Assembly: GCA_958299035.1 (NCBI GenBank)
Contig: CATQJL010000001.1
Location: 78,513,594 to 78,577,593 of the forward strand
Length of the DNA stretch: 64,000 bases
Direction: 5' to 3'
Source: Cylicocyclus nassatus
Lineage: Eukaryota; Nematoda; Chromadorea; Rhabditida; Strongylidae
Shown piece after piece: positions 10,980 to 23,099 of the stretch; the stretch's first letter is position 1; every line of letters begins with the position of its first letter. A program made the position numbers and the translations under genes. A model generated the notes under the pieces. The model was not told the DNA's origin and ran no database searches. It worked only from the letters and a program-made list of their open reading frames with translations.

Positions 10980-13900
10980 GCAGACGCAACCAGGCCTTCT
11001 CCTCAATTCTAAGCGATCATATTAGCACACGTTTTTTTAATGTCAGTCCTCACTTTTTACTTCACTGACGAGGAAGCTTTTTTCGTTTGGGAAAGTCCTT
11101 TTTCGAAACAGTTTTAGTTATCTGCAGCTTTTTCTTAAGAGTTCTGGATCCAGTTGTGGCTAGGTTTGAAACTTTCGATGGAAATCTCTTTGTCATTTAT
11201 GGCATCAGGCGTAAGTCGCCGTCAAGCAACAAGATGTACTTGAGCTTGTCTGTCAGGACCATTGACCGTGCAGCACGATCGGATTTCACCCATAAAACAA
11301 ATTAGTTATGCAAAAATAAAACTTATCGGAATCGTTAGATGAAGTGGACCACGTAGACAGAAAGGACTTGCTAGTGCAGGAACTTTATCAAGGAAAGCGC
11401 GGAGAAACAAAAAGCGTTCACGGCGGCAGATCAGGCGGAAAAGAAAACAGAAAAAGAATACAAAGAAAGATCTTACTGCGGCACTGCCGCTCCGATCCGA
11501 AATAAAACAGCGACTAAATTTTAAAAACAATCAACGCGCGTAGCGCCTCTTTGCGCGCGCAGATCATGTTATCCGATAATCGCCAATATAGATCAAAGTG
11601 CTGCCACTTTCTTCAGTTATGCAGAAGTCAGAAGAATAAAAAAGAATTTAGTTTGATGAAAGTTAACCTTGTCTTTCAGAATGTCGCAGTTTTTCAAAGT
11701 AATAGGGCGTGCTTGCAAACAGAAAACTTTTTAAAGCTAAGGGCGGCTCTATTTGTCAGTTGATCGGTAACAGGCAGCCGCCAAGGATGTGCAGATGTGG
11801 ACTGATGGCCGAGTGGATAGCTGCGGAGACTATGGAGCAATAGTTGGTCCCCTCTGCAGCCATTTTTTTCATTTTTGCAAATTGTTTAATGTGTATAACC
11901 AGAAGGTCCCCAAGGCAAGGAAAGCTCATAGCAACTTGTTTGATAGCTTGAAACAATAGCCAAAGCAGATCAACGTGATTTTATATTTAGTATCAAACCA
12001 TTTATGAGCATGTGTGGTAGTTAGTCACAAAATGCTCAAAACACGATAACTTTTCACACAGAGCACATCTAATGAAAAACCTTTGATTACAGTCTCTAAA
12101 CTCACAATTTCCTAACACGCTAGACGAGAAACGATATTGAAGAGGACTCTCAAATTCGACAAGTAAACGAGAAAATTTTTGAATTTGTGAGAACAAATCT
12201 GAATCCAATGAGTGATAAAATCTTGAGGATTGAATCCCGATGATGCAACACAAAATTTAGATTGCGGGCATAACGAGAAAAAGTGCACGAGGTGAAACGC
12301 TTGTACATGGCTTTGAAAGAGAGGAAAAAGTGCACATCTAAAGGTTGAATCTGAGAAGTTGTGCCAGAGGAATGTTCGCTATTTTTACGAGCTTTCCATC
12401 GAGTGTAACGGTGCGTATGATGCCATAGCATTCCTTTCGTTATGTATCAAACCAAAATATCAAAATTCAGATCACTTCAGATCAAGGCAAATAGGAAGGC
12501 AGATTTTGAGCTTAGAGAGCACCAGCAATGTTGGAATCATAAAGGCATATAATATGGAATGAGATAGAATGAGACGAGATAGACAAATACAAGTACTCTT
12601 ATACACTGAAGTAGACATGTATACCGGCAAAGTTCAGATCATTTATGAGAAGATGAATTAGAGAGATATCGTAAGATTAAGATCTAAAGCCACTCAAAAG
12701 TGTACAACTAGAAAAAAGGTCGGTTTCCGGGATTTTGTTGCGTCGTGTTGAAAACCTCGTTAGGTCTTGTGATCACTCTTGCACTTTCGGTTTCGCTTCT
12801 AAAAGTTAACTTGTAATGCTTATAAAAATGCTTATAAATGGTGTTAATTTTGGAAAAATACGCACAGCGTGCGGGTATCGCTGTCATTGTTCTGCATCGT
12901 ACTGGTTTAAGCGGATGCCCCTCCTGCAAAATTCTAGCGAATTAAATTGTACAGATCAAACTTTTTTTAGAGTTTGGCTTACAGTGCAACTTGAAGCCCT
13001 TAGCCCTTCTGTATCTCGTGTTTGTACGCTGCGTAATCGGCGATTAGCTCATACAGTTTTTGTTTGCGTTCAGCTTCCGAATCCCAAGGGACATATAAAA
13101 TCTAAAAGTGTACAGCGCTCTTAAATATCTCTCTCCTACAACAGCTTCCTTGATATGTCTCAAGCCGCCGCTTGCTCTGGGCGCAGCTCAGGCTCTCCTA
13201 AGCCAATAAGACCCAAAGCGAAGTCTGAAAAAATAGTGTGATGACACGATTTATAGATCATGTGACATGTTCATTCACCTATTAGCGTTATTTCTACATG
13301 GTCTGGTAGGTTGCGCAGGCCCTTTTCTCTGCCTGCTTTGCGGAGAAATCGTATTGAATATTTCTGGATCTTTTCTTTTGTCAGCTGGAAGTCAAGAGTG
13401 ACTAAACATAATGCGGAAGAAGTCTGACAGGGACCTTCTGAAAAATGTAGCGGAAGAGAGCACTGAGATGTTGACAGGTTGATTCCCCTGGTTGAACGAG
13501 GCGACCAGAAGTTGAGGGATTATTACCTGAAAGATGATTGAATGAGCCGTTTCTATAACGCAACAACACTAAGTCTCTTGAACGGTGGCGAATCATCAAT
13601 TATCCTCTGGTCAACTTTTTACTGCCATTGAGGGCAAGGGGTATCTAGGCAAGTAAGCAAAAATAGCTCCAATCCACAGGAAATACAAAAAACAATGAAC
13701 GAAATTGTATCACAAATGCTACCATGCTGATAGTTGACAGAGAAGAACAATTATAGGAAGAAGTATGACTCACGATCATACGACAACATCGTTTACAATA
13801 ACTATCTCCATATCGTGGAACGAATGCAAGGTGATCCCAAGTGGAAAACGACTCCTAGCAGCTCTCTATCTTGCGAAATCATTCCAGCGTACATCGAAAT

Positions 13901-13980
13901 GAACTGCAAAACCACATAATTATAGCTGCGTAGACCATACTGAAAAGCATGCGAAAGCTACCTATGGTTGGACGCGCAAG
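10980..13980. other. No supported gene
   Basis: Three kilobases with scattered short frames only. TGGCCGAGTGG at 11806-11816 resembles a tRNA-Leu/Ser A box, but no B box or cloverleaf follows. Confidence 0.4.
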
Positions 13981-13990
13981 ACTTCATCTA

Positions 13991-14410
13991 TAGTCTGCCC
14001 CAATCGGGATCAGGCCGAGCCGTCGGCTGATTGTGCACTCTCGCAGCGCTAGGGGTTTGCGCTGCATATAGTCTGCTCCAATTGGGATCAGGCCGACCGT
14101 CGGCGTGAGTTTGCGCGCTCGCAACGCCTGCGCTCTGCGCTGCATATGCGTACTGTCGGAGAGAGCAGAAGGATTGAAGAGAGAACAGAGAAGCAGGCCG
14201 TGGGCGTGATTGCGAAACCCTAGCGACGCGGACTCCCGCCATGCCAATTTTGGCCTGGTTGGGATTGGGGCAGACTGTACGCGCGCTGTCGAGCGAAGAG
14301 ATTGAGGAGAGAGCAGACTAGATAACCGCAGACGTGACGCAATACCCTTACCCTCGCGATACGGATTCCCGCCATGTCACTTTTGGCCTGGTTGGGATTG
14401 AGGCAGACTG
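13991..14410. mobile_element. TACAGTCTG MITE, copy 2 (outer)
   Basis: Termini TAGTCTGCCCCAATC at 13991 and CAGACTG ending at 14410, flanked by TA. It is interrupted at the TA of GCATACGCGCGCTG by another copy of the same family (14069-14277). Without that insertion and its TA duplication it is about 209 bp, like copy 1. Confidence 0.75.
14069..14277. mobile_element. TACAGTCTG MITE, copy 3 (nested)
   Basis: A 209-bp copy inserted into copy 2 with TA on each side (14067-14068 and 14278-14279). Copy 1 shows the uninterrupted sequence GCATACGCGCGCTG at the equivalent place. Confidence 0.78.
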
Positions 14411-14984
14411 TAATATATAAAGAATCGTTAACTTAATTCAAAAACCTGCAAATAGCGGGAAACCGTGTGACGGTCTCGAAGCGAACGCTCCTCCAAATAG
14501 CACCTTTAGATTACTGGTTCACTAGTCTCAACACAAAATGAAAACTCTCGATGTACCTGCTGCTATTTTTTTCCTCGCTACATTTTCATCGTGGACTCGT
14601 AACTTCATGAATGTTATTCAAAAAGAAAACAGACTTTGGATGCATTTCAAAACTAAAATGTAATGCTGATTACCAACTCACTGAACCCTTGTTGCATCTG
14701 ATTTAGACTGAATGGCATTGCTGCTGTTGGTGTCTGGTAGGGCGGGTAGGTGTAGGTGTATGGTGCGACCTAGGAAGCTTCCAGACCGCGCCGGTTGCCG
14801 CTTTTGCAGCCGTTAGCAGCTTTCGCGCCGGTTGCCGCTATTGCAGCCGAAGCCACAGTGGGTCAGAGTATTGTCTTTCTGGCGCATGTGTAGCGCGAAA
14901 ACTCTTCGATCAATCTATTTTCTTGTGTTTTTTACATTCTTATTCAGTCTGTTATAGGCTGGTTTCGAGGCAAGAGTTTAGGGT

Positions 14985-15855
14985 AATAGTTGCTCGAATA
15001 CTTAAAACAACACCGTTGAGCGCAGATTCGCTAGGTACTGCCTAAATTCAGGTGGAATTTACAAAGTGGATTGTTCCCTGCGTTTTTTTTTCAAATTTTG
15101 TTGTGCTCAAGCTTCATGCTTTTGTGGGTGATGCGATTGAAAAGCTGGGTGCGATATTGAAGAACATTTGTGAAAATGATGATGCATAAACGTAAGCACG
15201 GAAAAACCGCATCACCCACAACAGATATGAAATTTGAGCTTAACACAAAAACGAAAAGGTAAGTAGCAAGGAACACTAGAAGTAACTAGCCAACTATTCA
15301 CGCTCTAGTTCAATATATAGGCGCCGTAAAACCTAATTGCCCGCGCTGTGCCTTGTACACAGGCGTAAGTGAGCGGTCGTCGCGAACGACTGTCGGCGTT
15401 CACTATATTCTAAGAAATCATTCTTCAACTTTCATGTTGTTCTCATCAATGTAAGGTATATCTTGGCGAAAGCTCCCTTCAAAAGTCCGAAAAATGTGTG
15501 TGGAAAGGGTGTGCGCTCATTGTCGCTCGCAAAAAACCTGTAGCGCTTCGGGACCAAACGTTTCTAGCCGCGCCGCGCGTTGGTGTACAAAGCGACGAGT
15601 GGGCAATTGGATTTTACGGGGCCTGTACGTTGTGAGTGATGCGGTTTTCCATGCTTGCACCCATGCCTCATGAATTTGCGCAAATGCTCTTCATCATTGC
15701 ATGCAGCTTCCCTAACCGCATCATCCACACAAAGCACAAAACATGAGCTCAATAAAGATTGGAAAAAAGGAATAAACAGGTCACTTCGTAAATTCCAGCT
15801 CAATGTAGACGATAGCTAGCGCATCTGTCCTAACGGTGTTTCACTTCGAGCAATC
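14985..15855. repeat. Long imperfect inverted repeat
   Basis: About 14985-15150 (TTGCTCGAA, ACACCGTT, GGAATTTAC, GATGCGATT) is mirrored at about 15690-15855. A second inverted pair lies inside it (15326-15355 with 15570-15620, sharing CGTAAAA and AATTGCCC). A 110-bp direct repeat beginning ATATATAAAGAATCGTTA flanks it at 14413 and 15854, so it probably is a diverged composite foldback element. Confidence 0.5.
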
Positions 15856-16279
15856 TAATATATAAAGAATCGTTAGCTCAATTCAAGAATCTTTCAATAT
15901 CGGGAAGCCGCGGTGCGGTCCCAAAGCGCGCAGATACCTAGCACTTTAATTACTGGATCACTAGTTATTATTCAAAAAATCGTATCTCGAAACCAGCCTG
16001 TAACAAACAAATTGGAAATAGATGTAAAAAATGCAGAAAAATACATTGATCAATGAGTTTTCGCTCCGAACGCGCGCCAGGGAAATAATTGACCTACTGC
16101 GCTTCGGCTGCAATAGCGGCAAACGGCGAGGTCTGGAAGCTCCCTAGCATGAACAGGAGGCTTGAAGGCACTAAAGCATCTAATAAAAATTTTGCAGCAG
16201 AAGTGGAAATGGAAACTAATTCGCTGGTGGCATTGCTTGCGCCGGAAAAGGTGACGAAGGCTGGTGGTTGTATGAGCTA

Positions 16280-16489
16280 CAGTCTGCCCTAATCCCAACC
16301 AGGCCAAATTTGGCATGGCGGGAGACTGCGTCGCTAGGGTTTCGCGGTCATGCCCACGACCTGCTTCTCTGCCCTCTCTTCAATCTTTTTGCTCTCTCAG
16401 ACAGCGCGCACATGCAGCGCAGACCGCTAGCGCTGCGAGCGCGCAAATTTACGCCGACGGTTCGGCCTGATCCGGATTGGAGCAGACTG
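16280..16489. mobile_element. TACAGTCTG MITE, copy 4
   Basis: A 210-bp copy in the opposite orientation to copy 1, starting CAGTCTGCCCTAATC, ending GGAGCAGACTG, and flanked by TA on both sides. Confidence 0.75.
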
Positions 16490-16853
16490 TATTTTGGTTG
16501 GTAGGAGCAAGAGGAAGCCCGTAGGCTGAGTAACATACATTGCACTCGAACATCGCGCCCGAACTTAGTGATAAAAACTTGTGTTGCATACTTTGATTCT
16601 AACTCAAAAACCGCATAGGAGTGGAAATACCGTATTGGAGCTTATTCGTAAGAAATCAAACATAAACATTCACTATGCGCCAACGGCGTACAAAGCAATC
16701 AGGATGCTATAATGGTTGAAGATTTGAAAAAAACTATTTTGCAGATGTACAGATGAAACTGGAAACAAGAAAGGAAAAGAGGATGACTGTGAACAAAAGC
16801 GTATACCAAAACCGTTTGTGATGCTTACTCATTAGAAATTCATAAGAGGCATT

Positions 16854-17174
16854 TTAACACATTGACGACCATGCAAATTTATAGTTGTCTGCCGTCTGGA
16901 ACCAAGGCCTTTCACGGACCAGCCCACAGCTTTCAACTATAATTACGCATAATGCCATCTACACTACACCTACAGTAGATCTGAACGGCTGACAAAAAAA
17001 ATTAGAGGTCATCCCTAGATTCAGTGCAAAAGAGAGCTCATGGAATGAGTTTATCCCAAGATAGCAGTCATTTTGACAGAATTCAAACCTCGACACACAT
17101 GGTGTGTCAAGCGGTCCCACGCGGCAGTCATTGCTTGACACACTATGTGTGTCAAGCTGTCGTCAATGTGTTAA
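16854..17174. mobile_element. TTAAC-CATTGACGAC MITE, copy 1
   Basis: Left end TTAACACATTGACGACCATG, right end GTCGTCAATGTGTTAA, about 320 bp. Relatives are at 30247-30554 and 50216-50542. Each copy is bounded by TTAA or a near match, so TTAA may be the target duplication. No coding capacity. Confidence 0.65.
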
Positions 17175-17662
17175 ATACAGTGAGGCTTTAGGTACTCGCG
17201 GGGTACTGAGCCGTGTTATGATCAATTCCTTAACAGAATCTAACAAAAACATAGCATAGCAGGATGCACTCTGATAAACAAATAAAATCTATTTGTATGA
17301 ATTTGTGAAAAAGGCTAGTCGAGAGATGAATTTTGATGGTGTCAAAAGTAGAATAGTCATTCGAATTAATTTCAAGCTTGATAGAAAAATGTCAATAGTT
17401 GGCAGATATGCCGACGATTGCTATAGTTCATGTGCAGCAAACACATCTTGTAGCACATGATGCAAAAGACACGACTCCACCTTCATACAGCCTTCGATAG
17501 CCTATTTACACTTCACGCTAAGTCACAATGGCAAGAAATCATATCAGGCATGCAAGTATTTGTGATGTTCGAAAGGCATTGAAAATAATACTTAGGAACT
17601 ATAGAAAATCATATCTTTGCTTTTTGACAAAAATTTAGAAAGGATCAGGGGCAAATACTCAC

Positions 17663-18685
17663 TGGACCATTGGGCACACTTGGAAAGTGTGTCACCGATG
17701 GCGGCGGTGGTTGGGATGGCCTCTCAAAGATCTCATCTGAAAAACTTTGCAATTACGATGTACGAGCGGAATGGAATTCTGTAGAGAATGTAATTCACAT
17801 CTGCGGTTGTAATGTGGTGAGAGATTGTGCGAAGTAGCGGGAAGTGGGTAGGGGTAGGGGGCTGAAAAGGAGTGCTCCGAGAGGCTTGGAGAAATCCCAC
17901 CTTCAGAGGAACCGCATTGGACGGGTTAGCCATCCAACAGGATGAGCCCCACCTGCAAAACTTGGATAAAGCCTTTAACCCTTCAGACAAAATTGGAGCT
18001 GAATGACGAAAGACCGAAATAAAGCAAGCAAAAATCATAGAAATTATATTTCTATATTGACTGGAGCCAATAAAAGTGATGCCTTCTCATAGCATTTATG
18101 CTGTCCGCTCATATAATTCCTGCATTCGCATCTCCGTCGTTTCCCGGTCGCTGCCCAGCCTAACGGAGCCGCTGCCTCGTCGCCGCTTTCTGGCTGCTTC
18201 TGGAGCAATGAATGCGCTCTGCAGCTGTTTTCTAACTCATGGAAGTTTGTAGCTGCCCGCTCACCGCCATTCTTACAGTACCGTCGCCTGCTCACTGTCA
18301 CTTTTGCAGTATCGCCGCCCGCTCACTGAAACTGCTATTTATCGCCGCCTCACCATAGCCTTTGATTGTCTGAGTTGAATCAAATTTCGCTGAATCCACT
18401 TGATGCGCTTGATCCACTTCGTCATTGGTCAAGCCAGGGAACTGACCAGTAGTGAAGTTGATGAAGTGAACAAAGCGGATCAAATGGAGAATCGCTTCGC
18501 TATTGGTCACTTCAATGAATTGAGCAATGACGAAGCAGTTTAAGTAGAGCAGTTGGATCAAGCGGATTAAGTATGGCATGTGACTTAGAGGCAGTTTTCG
18601 GATCTGCCATTACCAGACTAGAATCAGCATCTCGCAGAATTTGAACTGATGATAATTCGTTTACCTTTGCGCTAATTTGCTCCGC
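17663..18685 (-). CDS. Candidate exons of an unrecognised gene
   Basis: Two exon-like segments on the minus strand. 18614-18685 has a TTTTTTCAG acceptor, 24 open codons reading AEQISAKVNELSSVQILRDA and on, and a GTAATG donor. 17663-17736 has a TTTTTCAG acceptor, an open proline-rich frame containing EIFERPSQPPPPSVTHF, and a GTGAGT donor. The other frames of both are closed. Their phases do not join directly, so at least one exon is missing between them; 17870-17985 (acceptor CATTCAG) is a candidate. No start or stop exon was found. No family recognised. Confidence 0.35.
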
Positions 18686-18689
18686 CTGA

Positions 18690-19056
18690 AAAAAGGTAGC
18701 TTGAAGAGAGCGAAAATGTCGAAAGAGGCATTACGTGAAGCCCACAACTTCGAATCAGACATGTGAAACAGTGCTCTAGGTTGCAAATGCAAAATCGTCG
18801 TGGGAACCATGGGTTATACTTTCTGCGGTATTCATTCTAGCACGCATCTGACAATGATCGGGTGGGGTAACGGAAAAGCGCTTTTTCTCCTCTTGATATC
18901 TCGCTTTGGTAGGACCCCTGCTCAACGTTATAAAATTCTAGCAACCTTAGGTTCTGCCAGAACAATCCTCGAGAGTTGAAGGAGTCAAGAATTATGCTAA
19001 TGTACTGCAGAAGAAAGCGATACTCGTGAACATATTAAAATTTAATGTGCTAGTAT
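18690..19056. other. No supported gene
   Basis: Probably intron or intergenic sequence upstream of the exon at 18614-18685. No start exon could be identified. Confidence 0.3.
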
Positions 19057-19620
19057 ACAGGGTGTCCCAAAGTTTGGAGCAAATTACCCCATATTCTCTT
19101 CGATATTGTAAAATCACCATAGGGAATTTACAGCACACAGCGCCTCCGTGAAATAAATCGTTCAGAAAGAGGTGTTAAAAAATCTAAAAAGTTGTGTAGC
19201 AGTGTTTGCAGACAAGCTGATTTCAAACAACTTTTCACAAGATTCCCATTTTGTTTTCATTGCTTTTATCATATGACTAAAAACCCTGAAAAAATGTTGT
19301 TGCGACTTACCTGGCATAACTTAGAAAAAGCTTTTCGATAACATGCGGTTTCATGATCATAATCAGCAACTCAGTTTAGCTTAATGATAATGTATTTAGC
19401 TTGTTATGTAAATGTGTGCATCAATTCTGAGGCATAATGTAGCCAATAGCGCCTCAAAATTTTCGCCAAATTTTCTACCGTAGTAAAGTAAAGAAGGTGA
19501 GCGATTCGCTCTCTACTGAAATCCAAGTTGAAACCTGCTCTGTTGAGAACTACTTAAGGGTAACCAAAAAACTTTGTTGGAAGAGAGTTTTTTCACTATT
19601 TAAAAGTATGTTCTTACTTT
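19057..19620. mobile_element. Decayed CAGGGTGTCC element
   Basis: One recognisable end, ATACAGGGTGTCCCAAAGT at 19057. An internal stretch near 19480-19600 matches the arm of the intact element at 44737-45410 (shared TCTA..CCGTA and AAGTTGAARCCNGCTCT). No right terminus is visible. Confidence 0.4.
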
Positions 19621-20037
19621 TGAGACCTATATTATATATCAGTGCTTTCCTTATCACTTCTTCTGGTAGAAGTGAGACCTGTGTTGCTTACAACCTCTTA
19701 CCATATCCCATAACTTTCAATAGGCAGAAATGCAGGAAACACTCAAAAATTTTTTTTCAACATTCGGCAAATTTACCAATAACTTTATTATATGAGTCAA
19801 ATTTATGATGTTATTTATTATTACCATCATCTGAGCTGTACAATCTCATCTTTCAGAAAGTGCAGAGATACTATAACCAAACATAAAATGCAATTTTTAA
19901 AGTGGGATGTTCTGAAGGAACAAAATTGCATAAAACGGTACTTGAGGATGTGAGAGGGGTTGGCTAATATATGTGCAAAGTAGATTTAGCCATAGATCAT
20001 TCTGAATTCATACAGATATATAAAGCATTACATAACG

Positions 20038-23000
20038 TTATATGGCTGCTGTTTGCCGAAAAGCTATACAGGTGACGAGATCTTTTGTTGCTTCACAGTA
20101 GAGATTCGACGCGAAGACATAGGAAAAGTGGCCTCTTGAGCAAATTACATCAACATTGCCGCCGAACTTCTCCTCTGCGGCCACGTTGATCTTCCGTTTT
20201 GACTCGGACGAGTTCGTTGTCATTTGCTGAAAGGTTCATTATGTGAACGTGTTATTTACGCTTCTAAGTATGACATATATGTGTTTTACTGGGTGAAGCA
20301 GTAATCTAAAGGTGCTAGATTTTCAGGCGCGTTCGCTAAGCAGGGCTCAGCACAGCTGGCACCGGGTCAAGCTGGATATCGTTTTTAGCGCGGAAAGCAA
20401 AGGGGATATCGTTTCTACAGGGGCCGAGGCGGAGAACTTCCGCAAAAATGCCGCCGGCATGCCACCGGCATGCCATTGGCAAGCTGTCCATCAACAAACA
20501 AAGGCGTTGTTTTCAGCCAAAACGCAATAGTATGACACCAAATTTGGTGTGTGCATGCGCGTTGGTGAACCGGAACTACGGGCCAAAAATTTATGAAAAC
20601 TTATGTGAATGAAAGCTGTGCCCAACTTTTTTCTGAATTAGCTGGCACCGTGCCAGCTGGGTGCCAGCTGAGCTGGCACCGACACTTTGCTCACATAAGT
20701 TTTCATTTTTTTACATAAAATGTATCTACACCGTAAAAGATTACATACGGAGAAGAAACAGTTTCATAATGTTCTCTTTTCAGCGTTTTATAGCAATTTG
20801 AAAACCACTCGGTCCGCTCCGCCGTCGAAAAATCGGCTTTTTCTGCTTCTCAACATGTGATTCGACCACTTAAAAAGCTCAGAAAGCTGTGGAAAGTTCT
20901 TTCATGAAATCAGAAATGCATGAAAACACTACTACATTTTTTTACATAATATAAAAATGATGACGGGTTTTCAAAACAGGTCAAAAAGTGCTTCGTACGA
21001 AATTTTCAATATCAAACGGGACTTCGTTTTGAAATTTCCCTGGTGCCAGCTCGTGCCGAGCCCTGTCGCTAAGCCACGCGGTTTCCCGCAATTTCACCTT
21101 TATGTATAGTCACAACAATTTTTTGTATATAATTAGAGGCAAATTTACATGATAAGGAAGAAGACTATGTGATTGTCAGAAACTATTTTTAGCGGAAGTG
21201 ATTTGTTTGAGCTAATAAGAAGTGGTTGCTGAAACGAAAGACGCAAGAATTTTTTTGTTTATTTTAAGTAGCGACGTGCCAGCTTTTACAATGAATTGGA
21301 AGATATTGCTCTTCACCAATCCTAAACAGACTCAAGGCATGATATCCGCTCAAGAAAGCTGATATCTTTGGGGCATAGGGAAATTCACAGATTCCAAATA
21401 TTGGAAGCAAATAGTGGAAAATTACAATGTTGGGATGTCAAGTCTGGGATGTCATTACATATATTGCCGACAAATCAGGTAAGCTAATAAATAAGTTCTG
21501 CGGTTTTTTTTGGCTCCTAGAAATATTATAGGCAAATTTTGTTTTATTTTTATTATCTTTGGAAAGGGCACTTCAACGAGATTAGAAATCCTTGAGTGCA
21601 ATTCATTTTCCAACGAGCAACGCGCAAAAAAGTACCGCATTTTTTTATTGTGCGCAAATGTGGAAAAATTACAGAATTTGAAAATGGTAAACTATTTATA
21701 GTTATTTGCTAGATAGAGAGAACGGCTCTTTATCCATATGCCAGATTCTTCATCTCTATACCTACCAAAGCATAAATACGTAATTCAAAAACTAAAAATC
21801 TGAGCTTTTGGAGATTCAACCATGTCGGGATTTAATTGTCTTTTACTGATAATAAGAAATTCATAGCTGATATGTGATAACAGAAGCCTCAAACTACTTC
21901 AACGCAAAAAAAACGTAAAGAAGGATCGCAGAGTTACATGCGTTTCCATTAATATTTGGTATTGTTTTTTATTCTTAAATATTTTATTACGATTAAGGCG
22001 TTGGTGTATCGTATCTTTTAGTGGTAATTACTTCTGCGCATGCATACATATTTTTAATTTTGCGAAACCTGTGCTGCGTCGATCACGCATTGCCATTTGA
22101 GTAGTCCTTCTCAGCTACCCTTTTTTGATAACTTAGAGCTTTGGTTCTCACAATTCCAAAAAGCACAATCTCCAAAGCGCGAAAAGCTTTTAAAATGACT
22201 TCATAACTCTGAAAGGGAAAATTGTAGAGTGGAGGGTGACTGCGCCTTGAAGCTAGAATTTTTCAATTTGTTCAGCTGAAATGTTTTGAAATTATCTCTG
22301 AAATTTCCCCTGAAATTTCGCGTCACGAGTAAAATGCAATCTGCGTTTTCGAAGTTCAGCGCAGATTTGCAGTCAAGGAATCAAGATCCCAATTTGAAAT
22401 GCTTACATCAAGCATAAGTTTCTTAAGCACTTGGCTGTTGCATTTTGAAGAAGCTTCTGGAATTGGTGTTGTCGGCAATGACTCTTCCTCTTCTTCATTT
22501 TCACTCGCAGAATTGTCTGCTAATGCGTCTTCCTGAAGATGATTTTCCTAAACAAGGTGAAGAGTACTTTTTCTCTAGTTGATATGAAAATGAATAAAAG
22601 TAGTTTAATAAATCATCAAAATAGATAGTAGAGAGTACCGTCGGCGTCACAAGTCCTTCTGGCGTTCGCCGCATATCTTCTTCGGTCTCGAGTCTTACGG
22701 AAACGTCAGGAGTTTCCTGCTAAAATTGATGTTAGCTGTACATTACTAATGATTCTCTTTCAAGCACGTACAACCGTGGCTGTCCCTGAATTTTCAGGAA
22801 TGGAAGAGATAGCCTCCTGTCGTTCGACCAGCTTTTCAAACTGCTCTAGATTGTTTGGAGTATGCTGTTGTGCTATAGGAATACCGAAGGCTGCTGCTCT
22901 CTAAACAGTTCCTTTAACAGTTGGAACAAATTTGAGAAATATAGTCTCTTAGCCTTACCATTTCCAGTTCGTCGGGTAGAGCTATAGGAGCAGTTTGTAC

Positions 23001-23094
23001 TTGGTGTGTTGTTACTCCATGGATTGGCTGACAGCCAGGTTGCGGAGGACATGATGGATTAGTTGGCGGACAACCACATGAGGGAGCTAAGTTA
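20038..23094 (-). CDS. Ground-like domain protein (hedgehog-related, grl type), 5' end missing
   Basis: Five minus-strand exons join in frame: 22959-23094, 22772-22900, 22639-22719, 22407-22547 and 20038-20226, all with GT/AG borders. They give about 224 residues. First comes a Cys/Pro-rich stretch (SCGCPPTNPSCPPQPGC), then a low-complexity acidic linker, then the ground-like domain, which starts at CNSQVLKKLMLD and ends VICSRGHFSYVFASNLYC...TCIAFR, with the four expected cysteines. Ground-like proteins are secreted, nematode-specific relatives of hedgehog linked to cuticle and apical matrix. The domain is split by a 2.2-kb intron. The first exon begins in phase 2, so a signal-peptide exon must lie upstream; none was convincing. 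The hydrophobic FIFCFLVICS read just upstream in the same frame is an alternative N-terminus, but it has no ATG. Confidence 0.85.
20227..22406 (-). other. 2.2-kb intron of the ground-like gene
   Basis: Donor GTAAGC at 22401-22406, acceptor TTTCAG ending at 20227. It contains an interspersed palindrome at about 20632-20690 built on GCTGGCACC and its inverse. The other introns of this gene are about 50-90 bp, so transposon insertion probably enlarged this one. Confidence 0.7.
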
Positions 23095-23099
23095 CTGCA

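Noticed and set aside
11806..11816. tRNA-Leu/Ser-like A box TGGCCGAGTGG
   Set aside because: No B box, anticodon arm or acceptor stem follows.
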